From contig DAIDGX010000023.1 of NCBI GenBank assembly GCA_027452165.1, positions 186,001 to 250,000 of the forward strand: a DNA stretch of 64,000 nucleotides, read 5' to 3'. Positions 1-8,538 of this stretch are shown one piece after another; the first letter of the stretch is position 1, and each line of letters starts with the position of its first letter. Below the pieces are notes generated by a model that saw only the letters and a list, made by a program, of their open reading frames with translations, searched no databases and was not told where the DNA came from. The translations under genes were made by a program, and so were the position numbers. Source of the DNA: Vulcanimicrobiota bacterium (GTDB lineage Bacteria > Vulcanimicrobiota > Vulcanimicrobiia > Vulcanimicrobiales > Vulcanimicrobiaceae).

Positions 1-2
1 GC

Positions 3-404
3 GCGCTGGTCGGCACGCACGCCGGAATCGCGCACTATACGATCGGCCAGCGCGCCGGACTTCCCGCCAGCAACGACGGTGCTCGCTATGTCACGCGTAT
101 CGATCCGGTGACACGCGTCGTTACGATCGGACGCGAGGACGAGCTGTTCTCGCAGCATCTACATGCCGACGAAGTCAATCTCGTCCGGCCGGAACACTTT
201 GCGCACGGCCCCGTTCCGGTGCGCGCGATGGTCCGCTATCGCGCCGTGCCGGCGCGCGCGAGCGCGCTCCTGCGTACCGATGGGACGCTCGCTCTCTCGT
301 TCGAGCAGCCCCTTCGAGCGATTACGCCCGGCCAACTCGTCGCGCTCTTCGACGAACAAGCACACGAGGTGCTTGGCGCGGCGACGATCCGTTCCGCCTC
401 GTGA
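3..404 (+). CDS. mnmA: tRNA-specific 2-thiouridylase MnmA, C-terminal part (5' end outside window)
   Basis: The reading frame is open from the left edge to the stop at 402-404, so only about 133 C-terminal residues are present. The segment HYTIGQRAGL near the start is the conserved MnmA motif that follows the catalytic domain, and the rest reads as the usual C-terminal beta-barrel. In this family the enzyme thiolates U34 of tRNA Lys/Glu/Gln using sulfur relayed from a cysteine desulfurase. The ATP-binding PP-loop and the catalytic cysteines lie outside the window. The assignment rests on the motif and the position-specific look of the C-terminal domain. Confidence 0.85.
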   Translation, partial: ALVGTHAGIAHYTIGQRAGLPASNDGARYVTRIDPVTRVVTIGREDELFSQHLHADEVNLVRPEHFAHGPVPVRAMVRYRAVPARASALLRTDGTLALSFEQPLRAITPGQLVALFDEQAHEVLGAATIRSAS

Positions 405-453
405 CCTTACGTCATCCATAACATCCGCGCGGCCGGGCTCCGATATAGAAAAA

Positions 454-2568
454 ATGGAGCCGGGTACTCCTGCGGTCGGCACCCCCGTCGCGCTCGAGGC
501 GTTGATTCGCGTTGCCGCCGAAAGCACGCAGTCCCCGATTGCGATCCTCTGGACGCTCGACGACTTGGGGGTTCAAACGCGTGCGGTGGCCGGCACCGAT
601 CCCGAGCACGCACGTGCGCTTCTGAGCGATCGCCGCGACGGCTCGAGCGCGCTCGAAGTTCCGCTTCCACTCGAGTACGGCATTCCCGGCGCCATCTGCG
701 TCCTGGACCTTAACCAACAGCGCAGTTTCACGCCCGAACATCGGCAAACACTCGCCCATATCGCGCGGGCCGCGGGCGCACTCCTAGCCGAAGAAGGCGG
801 ACGCCCCAGCCGCTATGACGCGCTACTCGAAGCGACCGCATTTGCCGATGTCGCTATCAGCGTCTTCTCGATTGGCCCGAACGACACGACGCCGGTCTGT
901 GAATACCGCAGCGCAGGCTCGCGCGACACGTCCGAATTCTATGCGCTTGGCACGAACGATCACGCGTTACCCAAGGTCCTCGATCACGCGCGGCGCGACG
1001 ATCGCACGCCCTTCGAGTGCCGGCTCACCGATCTCGATCAGCATACGTATTGGATCGAGGTCAGCGTCAGAAAGCTCTCGCCCGGAGACAAGCAGCCGCT
1101 TCGCTACATGGTGATCGCGCGCGAGATCACCGCGCGCAAGCATGCCGAAGAACAGAGTCACCTGCTCGCCGCGGCGATCGAAGAGCAGCCGGCGGGCGTC
1201 CTTATCGTCAACTTGCAGGGCGCACATTGGTTACGTCCGCCGATCGTCTACGTGAACGCAGGCTTCTCCGCTCTGACCGGTTATAGCTTGGAGGACATCC
1301 GCGCCGGCGTCTATCCGCTGATCCTCGGCGAGAAGAGCGATCGCGAGATCGTGCGCAACGCGGCAAAGCGCGTTTTCGACGGAGAGCAAGTAACGGTGGA
1401 GCTCCAGCTCTACCATCGCAACGGCACGCCGTTCTGGGCCGAGGTACGGGCGCATGCCCTCGAATCCCCGAGGGCTTATGCGGTGTTGATCATCAACGAT
1501 ATCAGCGGCCGTCGCGCCAAAGACAACTGGATGCGAATGCTGACCGAGGCGATCGATCAAGCAAGCGACTTCGTCACCATCTTCGCGGATAGCGACTACA
1601 GCACGGGTGGTCCGAAGCTCAAGTACGCGAACCGTGCGTTTTTCGAGGCGACCCAATACGAACCCGGGGAGTTGCTCGGTCGTCCGTACACCGCCTTCTA
1701 TTCGCCCCGCAACGATGCCGTCGTGCTCGACGCCATACGCGATAGCATCGAGGCGGGACTCCCGAATTTTCGCGAGGTGCTCGCGCAGCGTAAAGACGGT
1801 AGCGAGTTTTGGATTGAGTTCGTCAGCAAGCCGATCGTCGATAGCGATGGGCGCGCCTTACGGTTGAGCATCGGCCGCGACATCACGCTGCGCCGCCGGG
1901 CAACCAATCACCTCACGCTGCTGCTCGCGGCCTTCGAGCAGTCGCCAAGCCGCGTCGTACTCTACGAGACGAACCAACACGACGAACTCGAGGTTGCCTA
2001 CGAAAACGAGGCCTCGTACGTCCACGGCCACCGGCGCCTTCTCGAGCTTTGGAACGACCAACGTCAGTCCTCGCGGGCCGTGCGCGCGCGTCTGATGGCT
2101 GGCGAGCGCGTACACTTAGTCTTCTCCGATCGCGATGTCCGCGGCATCCCGAACCTCGTTGATTTCGTCGCGATCTCCGTTCGCAACGCGTCTCGCCTCG
2201 AAGCCGTGCTGACCTTCGACCATGTGATCGCCGATGCGACGGTGGACGAATCGGAACGCAGCCGCTTGCTCGAACTCGCGATGCTCGTGCAGGCCTGCCG
2301 CGAAGCGCGCGACGAGGCCTCCGTCCTCGTGGTGCTGCGGGCGCTCTTGCTCGATCGCTTCGAGGCAGAAGTGGGCTTCACGACCCTGCCTGTGCCAAGC
2401 GGCGTATCGATCGACGCTTCGGCGCGGCAGGCGTCATTCACGCTCGGCGCTCGCTCGTATCTTGTGTCATGGGCGACCGCGCTCGAAGAGCGCGATCTCA
2501 CCGCATTGCGCTTCTGCATCGAAGTCTGCGTCGAGCACGCGCAAACGATCGCGCGCACTACATCTTAA
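454..2568 (+). CDS. GAF/multi-PAS sensory protein without recognisable output domain
   Basis: 704 residues from ATG 454; the frame is open further upstream, but that part overlaps mnmA and looks like shadow sequence. Residues about 10-125 resemble a GAF module. Three PAS/PAC units follow (roughly 130-245, 250-370 and 375-500); their PAC ends read like MVIAREITARK, VLIINDISGRR and LSIGRDITLRR. The last 200 residues hold a degenerate PAS/GAF-like region. I see no histidine-kinase H-box, ATPase domain, GGDEF, EAL or helix-turn-helix, so the signal presumably passes by protein contact. No transmembrane segment is evident, so a cytoplasmic location is likely. No strong Shine-Dalgarno precedes the ATG. 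It ends convergently with mqnC, with the two stop codons overlapping. Confidence 0.75.
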   Translation: MEPGTPAVGTPVALEALIRVAAESTQSPIAILWTLDDLGVQTRAVAGTDPEHARALLSDRRDGSSALEVPLPLEYGIPGAICVLDLNQQRSFTPEHRQTLAHIARAAGALLAEEGGRPSRYDALLEATAFADVAISVFSIGPNDTTPVCEYRSAGSRDTSEFYALGTNDHALPKVLDHARRDDRTPFECRLTDLDQHTYWIEVSVRKLSPGDKQPLRYMVIAREITARKHAEEQSHLLAAAIEEQPAGVLIVNLQGAHWLRPPIVYVNAGFSALTGYSLEDIRAGVYPLILGEKSDREIVRNAAKRVFDGEQVTVELQLYHRNGTPFWAEVRAHALESPRAYAVLIINDISGRRAKDNWMRMLTEAIDQASDFVTIFADSDYSTGGPKLKYANRAFFEATQYEPGELLGRPYTAFYSPRNDAVVLDAIRDSIEAGLPNFREVLAQRKDGSEFWIEFVSKPIVDSDGRALRLSIGRDITLRRRATNHLTLLLAAFEQSPSRVVLYETNQHDELEVAYENEASYVHGHRRLLELWNDQRQSSRAVRARLMAGERVHLVFSDRDVRGIPNLVDFVAISVRNASRLEAVLTFDHVIADATVDESERSRLLELAMLVQACREARDEASVLVVLRALLLDRFEAEVGFTTLPVPSGVSIDASARQASFTLGARSYLVSWATALEERDLTALRFCIEVCVEHAQTIARTTS

Positions 2569-3653
2569 AGAGCGGTTGCGAGCGCCACGTCGTCGCGAAG
2601 GTTCCAGTACGTATCACGGATGACTGGACGGAACCCCGCGCCGAGGATCGCTTCCTCGAGCTCGCGGCGGGTGGCATCGTTTCTTGCGCCCGCGTCGCGC
2701 ACCACGCGATCTTCGATGATCACGCCACCCATATCGTCGCAGCCGTACAGCAACGCGAGTTGGCCGAGCTTCAGGCCGGGCGTCAGCCACGATGCCTGAA
2801 GATGCGGAAAGTTATCCATATAGAGGCGCGACACCGCAAGTACGCGCAAGTACTCGAGCGCCGTTGACTCCTTGCCCCGCAGTGGCGTCTTGAACGGCAC
2901 GTACGGCCAGGGAATGAACGCGGTGAAGCCGCCGGTTTCATCTTGCAATTCGCGTAGCACGTGCATGTGCTCGATGCGTTCTTCATCGGTCTCGATCGAT
3001 CCGTACATCATCGTCGCGGTCGTCTTCATGCCGAGCAGGTGAGCTTGCCGCATAACATCGAGCCACTGCTCGGGCGTCACCTTACGGGCCGAGATACGTT
3101 TGCGCACGCGTTCAACCAGGATTTCGGCGCCGGCACCCGGCAGCGATTTCAGGCCCGCTGCCTGCAATCGTGCGAGCACCTCGCGCACCGGGAGTTGCTC
3201 GATCTTCGCAAGTCCCGTCACTTCGGAGACCGAAAGCGAGTGGATATCGACGCGCGGAAATTCGGCCCGCACGCGTGCAAAGAGCTCCTCGAACCACGCA
3301 AGCGGCAAGTCGGGGTTCACGCCACCTTGAATCATGATCTGCGTTGCGCCAAGGTCCGCTGCCTTCTTCACACGCGCGATAACGGCATCGTGATCGAGCG
3401 TGCGCCCCTCGGTGTGGTGCTCGGGCCGGAAGAACGCGCAGAAGGTACAGTGTACGTTGCAAACGTTCGTGTAATCGATCGTCGTATCGATCACATAGGT
3501 CACGGCGTTCGACGCATGCAAAGCCATACGTCGCGCGTGCGCCGCCATCCCAAGATCGTGTAAATCGGCCTCACGATAGAGCCGAACGCCCTCCTCGAAC
3601 GACAGACGTTCGCCGCCTGCGGCCTTATCGAGCAAGCTAACGAGAGACGACAC
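2565..3653 (-). CDS. mqnC: cyclic dehypoxanthinyl futalosine synthase (radical SAM) MqnC
   Basis: Radical SAM enzyme of the futalosine menaquinone pathway; it cyclises dehypoxanthine futalosine. The start is GTG at 3653 because a GGAGG lies six bases upstream; this gives 362 residues, the usual family length, and overlaps the end of mqnA by 17 bases. The 4Fe-4S cysteines are C65, C69 and C72 (CNVHCTFC, CX3CX2C). Later segments such as GLKSLPGAGAEIL and ATMMYGSIE are typical of the MqnC/MqnE/CofH group. It is the third gene of mqnE-mqnA-mqnC on the minus strand. A longer frame to ATG 3728 exists but would bury the start inside mqnA. Confidence 0.93.
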   Translation of the reverse strand: MSSLVSLLDKAAGGERLSFEEGVRLYREADLHDLGMAAHARRMALHASNAVTYVIDTTIDYTNVCNVHCTFCAFFRPEHHTEGRTLDHDAVIARVKKAADLGATQIMIQGGVNPDLPLAWFEELFARVRAEFPRVDIHSLSVSEVTGLAKIEQLPVREVLARLQAAGLKSLPGAGAEILVERVRKRISARKVTPEQWLDVMRQAHLLGMKTTATMMYGSIETDEERIEHMHVLRELQDETGGFTAFIPWPYVPFKTPLRGKESTALEYLRVLAVSRLYMDNFPHLQASWLTPGLKLGQLALLYGCDDMGGVIIEDRVVRDAGARNDATRRELEEAILGAGFRPVIRDTYWNLRDDVALATAL

Positions 3654-4470
3654 CGATGACCTCCGGAAGCGACGATGGCACGCCTGCGAGCGCGCCGATC
3701 GCGTGCAACTCGCGACAATACGCCGCAAGCCCGCTCTGGGCCGCAGAATGAAACGTAAAGTTCAGCTTGCCGTAGTATGTCTCGTAGAAGCCCGGCGCGC
3801 GCGGATGAATGCGCTGCGCATCGTCGATCACCTCTCGCATGTGCGAGCGCGACCACGTGTAGGCATCGGTCAACGCATGCATGCATGCGCGCACGGCCTC
3901 GGGGTCGCGTTCGTAGGCGTCGCGACGCGCCGCCCACACCGCAAAGACCGTTTGCTGCTTCGTCCACTCGTGCCAAAGGGTTCCGAGATCGTACACGTGC
4001 TCGCGAGGAAAGCGTTCAAGTGCGTCGATCGCCGAGTCGCCGATCAACAGCGCGGGTTTGCCCTCCGAGACGGTCGCCAGCGGGTCGGCCGATTCGACGT
4101 AGTTTGGGCGCACGCCATAGCGGCGTTCCAACACGACGCGCAGCAAGTTGCGGCCGCTCGCAGACTCGCTCGTGAGCGCGATCTGCGCGCCGTCGAGCAA
4201 GGCTGGCGGCGTCGTCGATACCAGCACGACCGAAACAACCTCGTCGCGTGCGCCGATGCAGAGATCGGGAAGCAGCACGAGTTCGTCGGCATGCGTCGCC
4301 CACGCGAAGGCGCTAATCGGGCTCAGGTCGAGTTCGCCACCGATCAACATTGCGTTCAATCGCGCGGGAACGTCGGCGTGCAATGTGCCTGGATACGCGA
4401 TCACACCGCGATCGAACGCGGCATACACCGGTAGATCGTTCGTATAGACGATCCGCCCGCAACGTAACAC
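3637..4470 (-). CDS. mqnA: chorismate dehydratase MqnA
   Basis: Converts chorismate to 3-[(1-carboxyvinyl)oxy]benzoate, the first step of the futalosine pathway. The N-terminal GRIVYTNDLPVY matches the family pattern GRIxYxNxLPxY, and the periplasmic-binding-protein-like fold follows (LDLSPISAFAW, SESASGRNLLR). Two GTG starts are possible: 4470, one base after the mqnE stop, and 4479, which overlaps mqnE by 8 bases. I chose 4470 because it places the family motif at the N-terminus (277 residues). Neither has a strong ribosome site, which suggests translational coupling to mqnE. Confidence 0.88.
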   Translation of the reverse strand: MLRCGRIVYTNDLPVYAAFDRGVIAYPGTLHADVPARLNAMLIGGELDLSPISAFAWATHADELVLLPDLCIGARDEVVSVVLVSTTPPALLDGAQIALTSESASGRNLLRVVLERRYGVRPNYVESADPLATVSEGKPALLIGDSAIDALERFPREHVYDLGTLWHEWTKQQTVFAVWAARRDAYERDPEAVRACMHALTDAYTWSRSHMREVIDDAQRIHPRAPGFYETYYGKLNFTFHSAAQSGLAAYCRELHAIGALAGVPSSLPEVIGVVSR

Positions 4471-4471
4471 C

Positions 4472-5614
4472 TCAGGCACGAACCACGTCGGCCACGACGT
4501 CCGGCGTCCAATCGTACGGGAACGTGTCGTAGGTCGAGTTGCGGCGCACCGGAACGTATCCCGCATCCTCGATCAAACGCCGGAACTCCCGATCGTCAAC
4601 GTACTGTCCCGACTGCGTTCCCGCGGCATGATAGATCATCTCCTCATCGGTCGATCCGTGCGTGCCATCCATGTCATCGGCGCCGTACTGTAGCGCCACC
4701 TGACAGATTTTTAACCCCTGGATCATCCAATAGGCCTTGATGTGGTCGAAATTATCAAGCATCAGGCGCGCGATCGCGAAGGTCTTGAGATCGTCGATGC
4801 CGCTCGTCCATCCGCAATCCGAGAGTTCGTTGCCATCGGGATGATACGCGAGCGGGATGAAGGCGTTGAACCCATAAGAGCGCCGCTGTGATTCGCGCAA
4901 GCGAATCATGTGGTCGAGACGGTCCTCGATCGATTCGACGTGACCGTAGAGCATCGTCGCGTTCGAGGCGATGCCCTGCCGATGCAACTCTTCGTGGATC
5001 GCGAGCCAGTTCTCGGAACTGACCTTGTTCGCACAGATCTTCGCGCGCGTTTCTTCGGCAAAGATCTCGGCCGCGCCGCCGTTGACGTTGTCCAGACCCG
5101 CCTCTTTGAGCGTCGAGACGATCTCGGGGATGCTCATACGGTGGCGTTTGGCCATGTACTCGATCTCGGCAGCGGTAAAGAACGAAAGCTGAACGTGAGG
5201 GAGCGTTTCTTTAAAACGCCGCATCAACGGCAGCCAGTAATCGAGCGAGAGCTGTCGCGGGTCGTGTCCGCCGACGATATGGATCTGGTTGAAGTTCGTA
5301 CCGGTCTCCATCGCCTTCGCGAAGACTTGGTCGGCGGTCATCCGGAACACTCGCTCCGGCTGCTTGAACTCGTCGGCGGCGAACGAGCAGAACTTACAGT
5401 TCGCGTAGCATACGTTGGTCGAGTTGATGTACCGGTTCAAAACGTAATAGACGTTCTTGCCGCTCTTACGCTCCTTCTGCTTGCGAGCCATCCGGCCCAA
5501 ACCATGGATGTCGTGCGTGCGGTACAGCGCGAGGCCGTCCTCCATCGTCAAGGAGACGCCTGCGTCGATCTTGCGCTCGATCTCGACGAGCGCGGGATCC
5601 ATCTCGTATGCCAT
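4472..5614 (-). CDS. mqnE: aminodeoxyfutalosine synthase (radical SAM) MqnE
   Basis: 380 residues. MqnE joins SAM to the MqnA product to give aminodeoxyfutalosine. The radical SAM cysteines are C69, C73 and C76 (CYANCKFC). Distinguishing segments include HIVGGHDP and GGAAEIFAEE, which separate it from its paralogue MqnC encoded two genes downstream. ATG 5614 follows AGGG at a normal distance. The gene heads the mqnE-mqnA-mqnC operon; MqnD and the deaminase/nucleosidase steps are not encoded nearby, so the rest of the pathway must lie elsewhere in the genome. Confidence 0.93.
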   Translation of the reverse strand: MAYEMDPALVEIERKIDAGVSLTMEDGLALYRTHDIHGLGRMARKQKERKSGKNVYYVLNRYINSTNVCYANCKFCSFAADEFKQPERVFRMTADQVFAKAMETGTNFNQIHIVGGHDPRQLSLDYWLPLMRRFKETLPHVQLSFFTAAEIEYMAKRHRMSIPEIVSTLKEAGLDNVNGGAAEIFAEETRAKICANKVSSENWLAIHEELHRQGIASNATMLYGHVESIEDRLDHMIRLRESQRRSYGFNAFIPLAYHPDGNELSDCGWTSGIDDLKTFAIARLMLDNFDHIKAYWMIQGLKICQVALQYGADDMDGTHGSTDEEMIYHAAGTQSGQYVDDREFRRLIEDAGYVPVRRNSTYDTFPYDWTPDVVADVVRA

Positions 5615-5621
5615 CGTTGCC

Positions 5622-6263
5622 CTATTCTAAAGAGGGCGAGCGGGGCCCCTCGAAGACGTTTATCGGCGCCACCGCCACCAGCGTCGCGACGGTAACGAGC
5701 CCCCAGAGTGCGCCGCCGAGGATATCGGTCAGGTAGTGGGCCCCGAGCGCCAGGCGCGACCAGCAGATCGCAAGCACGAGGAGCGTGAGAAGGCTAGCTG
5801 CCGCGACGCGATATCGCAGCCCGCTGCGCGCGATGAACGCGGCCCACAGCAAGTAGAATCCAATGGCGATCGCGGCGTGCGAACTGGGAAAGGAGAACGA
5901 GGTTTCGTGCTTGACCACCCAGTCGAGACGGCGCGGACGCATGAAGTGATGCTGGAGGAAGGCGTCCCCTCGCCATGCGAGCAGGAGCGCGATGAGTGCG
6001 AACGCGACGCGCCAGCGCCACGCGGGGTAGCGCACCGCGACGCCGATCGAGAGCAATCCGACCGGCACCAAGACGTACGGGAAGCACGCCCATGTGATCC
6101 ACCACGCGACGAGCGTCGAGTGATTGACCCACCCGCGTTCGGCGGCCATCAGTGGTTCGGGATCGGGTCCGCGCCCGACGGCGTGCCCGAGCACGAGTAC
6201 AAGCGCGAGCGCGCATGCTGCGAGCGCGAGCGCTAGGATGCGCCCGCGCGCCTCACGCATCAC
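5622..6263 (-). CDS. PAP2-family membrane phosphatase
   Basis: 213-residue polytopic membrane protein with about six hydrophobic segments. The three phosphatase signature motifs are visible: a weak first motif around HHFMRPRR, the second as FPSSHAAIA and the third as SRLALGAHYLTDILGG, with the two catalytic histidines in motifs two and three. Family members dephosphorylate phosphatidic acid, phosphatidylglycerol phosphate or undecaprenyl pyrophosphate at the membrane; the substrate here cannot be told from sequence. ATG 6263 overlaps the end of ftsK by 11 bases, so it is probably translated from the ftsK transcript, and mqnE begins only 7 bases downstream. An undecaprenyl-PP phosphatase role in wall synthesis is possible but unproven. 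Confidence 0.82.
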   Translation of the reverse strand: MMREARGRILALALAACALALVLVLGHAVGRGPDPEPLMAAERGWVNHSTLVAWWITWACFPYVLVPVGLLSIGVAVRYPAWRWRVAFALIALLLAWRGDAFLQHHFMRPRRLDWVVKHETSFSFPSSHAAIAIGFYLLWAAFIARSGLRYRVAAASLLTLLVLAICWSRLALGAHYLTDILGGALWGLVTVATLVAVAPINVFEGPRSPSLE

Positions 6264-8502
6264 CGAAGAGCTCCGTCTGACCGTCCTCGGATCTCCCGAG
6301 CCGCGGCGCGATCACCTCGAGTTCGGCCAGGCCCAGCAGAATTTTTCGCGGTTTCGTCCCCTCGTGCGGACCAACGACCTTGAACTCTTCGAGTTGCTTC
6401 ATCACGCGCACCGCACGCGGGTGCCCGATCGCAAACTGCGACTGTAACTGTGCGGTTGACGCGTAATTCGCCTCGATGATGAACTTCGCCGCATCGTAAC
6501 AGAGCGGATCGGTATCGCGCTTGCCATTCTTGTCGTCGTCGTCGGAGACGGGGACCACTTCGACGTCGAGCAGATTCTCCGGCCGTGCCTGCTGCGCCCA
6601 AAACTCCACCAGCCGATTGACCTCGCTGCCGGTGATCAGAGCGCCCTGCGCGCGTATCGGCTTGGGCGCGTCAATCGGCAAGTAGAGCATGTCGCCGCGG
6701 CCGAGCAGACGTTCGGCACCCGCCATGTCGAGGATGGTGCGTGAATCCACTTGCGAACTCACCGCAAACGCGATGCGCGACGGGATGTTCGCTTTGATGA
6801 GTCCCGTGATCACGTCCACCGACGGGCGTTGCGTTGCGACGATCAGGTGGATGCCGGTGGCGCGCGCGAGCTGCGCGAGACGCATGATCGTCGTCTCCAC
6901 CTTCGCTGGCGCCACGAGCATCAGATCGGCGAGTTCGTCGATGACGATCACGACGTACGGCAGCTGCTCGTCGGGAAATTTCGCATTGTATTCTTCGATT
7001 TTCCGCACGCCGGCCTTCGCAAAGCGCTCGTAGCGAACGTCCATCTCTTTGGTCATCTCGAAGAGGGCGCCGGCAGCCATACGCGCATCGGTGATAACGT
7101 CTTTGATCAGATGCGGAATACCGTTGTACACAGTGAGCTCGACGCGCTTGGGGTCGATCATCAGCAACTGCACCTGGTCCGGCGTCGCCGAGACGAGCAA
7201 CGAAGCGATGATCGTATTCAAACAGACTGATTTTCCGGATCCTGTCGCGCCTGCGACGAGCAGATGCGGCATCTTACCGAGGTCGCCGAAGACCGGACGG
7301 CCGGTGATGTCCTTACCGAGCGCCATCCACAGCGGCGGAACGGTGCCGCGATTGGGTAGCGCGTCGAGGATCTCGCGAATCGCGACGACCGACACCGTGC
7401 TATTGGGAACCTCGATGCCGACAGCGGATTTCCCGGGAATCGGCGCTTCGATACGCACGCTCGTCGCTGCGAGCGCGAGCGCCAGGTCGTCGGCCAGCGA
7501 CGCGATCTTCGAAATCTTCACGCCGCGATCGGGCTTGAGCTCGTATCGCGTGATCGAGGGCCCGCGTTCGATATGCGTCACCTTTGCGCCGACGCCGAAA
7601 CTTCCGAGCGTATCCTCGAGCACGTGCGCGCGGTTGGAATCATCGACAACTTGCGCCTGCGGCGGATCGAACAGCGCGAGATCGGGCAGCTTGTAGCTGC
7701 GACTGGCGCCAACGCCCGGCCGGGCTGCCACGAGATCGGCCGATTCGTAATCACCGACTACCGGCTCGCGCGCAGGCGCCGGTACCGCTACCGGCATCGG
7801 CGGCACGACCGGGGCGAGCACGACGGGAGGCGCCGCGAACGGCACGTCGTCGCCCTCTTCATCTTCGGCTTCCTCCGCGATCTCATCGACGTCGAAGGCC
7901 TGCGATGCTTGAGCGCTCTTGCTCTTGGGCTGCGTCTTGGGTAGTGCAAACGCCTCGCGCCACGAGGTATGGCCTTCCGGGAGGCGGATGCGGAAATTCG
8001 GCGCCTCGCGCGGGCGCAGGCGTGCGAGGTGCATCATCACCCAGCCGATGATCTTCTTCAAACTCGCGTTCGTGAGGTAGAGTCCGAGCGATAGCGCGAT
8101 CAGCACCAGCACGAGCCACGCACCAGCGGCTCCGACCAAACTCGCAAGCGCCCCCCAGATGCTGCGCCCGACCAGGCCGCCGCGGACCAGGCCGCCGGCC
8201 CCGAAGGCCGCGTCGATCATGAGAAAATATGCAAGCGCGGCGCTACCGAGCCCCGCGATCATCCGCGGAACGTTGATTTCAAGGAAAACGATTGCCCCGA
8301 AGAGCGCGACGACCACCGGGAAAAGCGGGGCGCCTCCTCCAAAGAGATGGCGCAACCCGGCCGCGACGTAGCGACCGACGTTGCCCGCGTGCTCCGGCAC
8401 CGCAAGCGCAATACCGAACAGGAGCGCCGCTCCGATAGCGACGATCCCAACGATCTCGAGATTGAGTTTCTTTGCACTCGCCTTGCGGCGTACGCGAGCC
8501 AT
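6253..8502 (-). CDS. ftsK: DNA translocase FtsK/SpoIIIE
   Basis: 749 residues. The N-terminal ~150 residues hold about four transmembrane helices that anchor the protein at the septum. A linker rich in acidic residues, Pro and Ala covers about 180-270. The motor domain has Walker A GATGSGKS near residue 415, Walker B VIVIDELADLM and the conserved ATQRPSVDVITGLIK segment. The C-terminal winged-helix gamma domain (about 670-740, DPLCYDAAKFI onward) should read polar KOPS-type sites. The protein pumps DNA through the closing septum and activates chromosome dimer resolution in the family. It is divergent from the icd-like gene with only 36 bases between the two starts. Confidence 0.95.
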   Translation of the reverse strand: MARVRRKASAKKLNLEIVGIVAIGAALLFGIALAVPEHAGNVGRYVAAGLRHLFGGGAPLFPVVVALFGAIVFLEINVPRMIAGLGSAALAYFLMIDAAFGAGGLVRGGLVGRSIWGALASLVGAAGAWLVLVLIALSLGLYLTNASLKKIIGWVMMHLARLRPREAPNFRIRLPEGHTSWREAFALPKTQPKSKSAQASQAFDVDEIAEEAEDEEGDDVPFAAPPVVLAPVVPPMPVAVPAPAREPVVGDYESADLVAARPGVGASRSYKLPDLALFDPPQAQVVDDSNRAHVLEDTLGSFGVGAKVTHIERGPSITRYELKPDRGVKISKIASLADDLALALAATSVRIEAPIPGKSAVGIEVPNSTVSVVAIREILDALPNRGTVPPLWMALGKDITGRPVFGDLGKMPHLLVAGATGSGKSVCLNTIIASLLVSATPDQVQLLMIDPKRVELTVYNGIPHLIKDVITDARMAAGALFEMTKEMDVRYERFAKAGVRKIEEYNAKFPDEQLPYVVIVIDELADLMLVAPAKVETTIMRLAQLARATGIHLIVATQRPSVDVITGLIKANIPSRIAFAVSSQVDSRTILDMAGAERLLGRGDMLYLPIDAPKPIRAQGALITGSEVNRLVEFWAQQARPENLLDVEVVPVSDDDDKNGKRDTDPLCYDAAKFIIEANYASTAQLQSQFAIGHPRAVRVMKQLEEFKVVGPHEGTKPRKILLGLAELEVIAPRLGRSEDGQTELFGDA

Positions 8503-8538
8503 GATTACTGTCGTTTCGTCGTCACACTAGGAGTTCAC

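Noticed and set aside
2565-5614. Possibility that the two radical SAM genes are F420 (CofG/CofH) genes
   Set aside because: They flank a clear MqnA gene in an overlapping operon and carry MqnC/MqnE-type segments, so menaquinone synthesis is the better reading.
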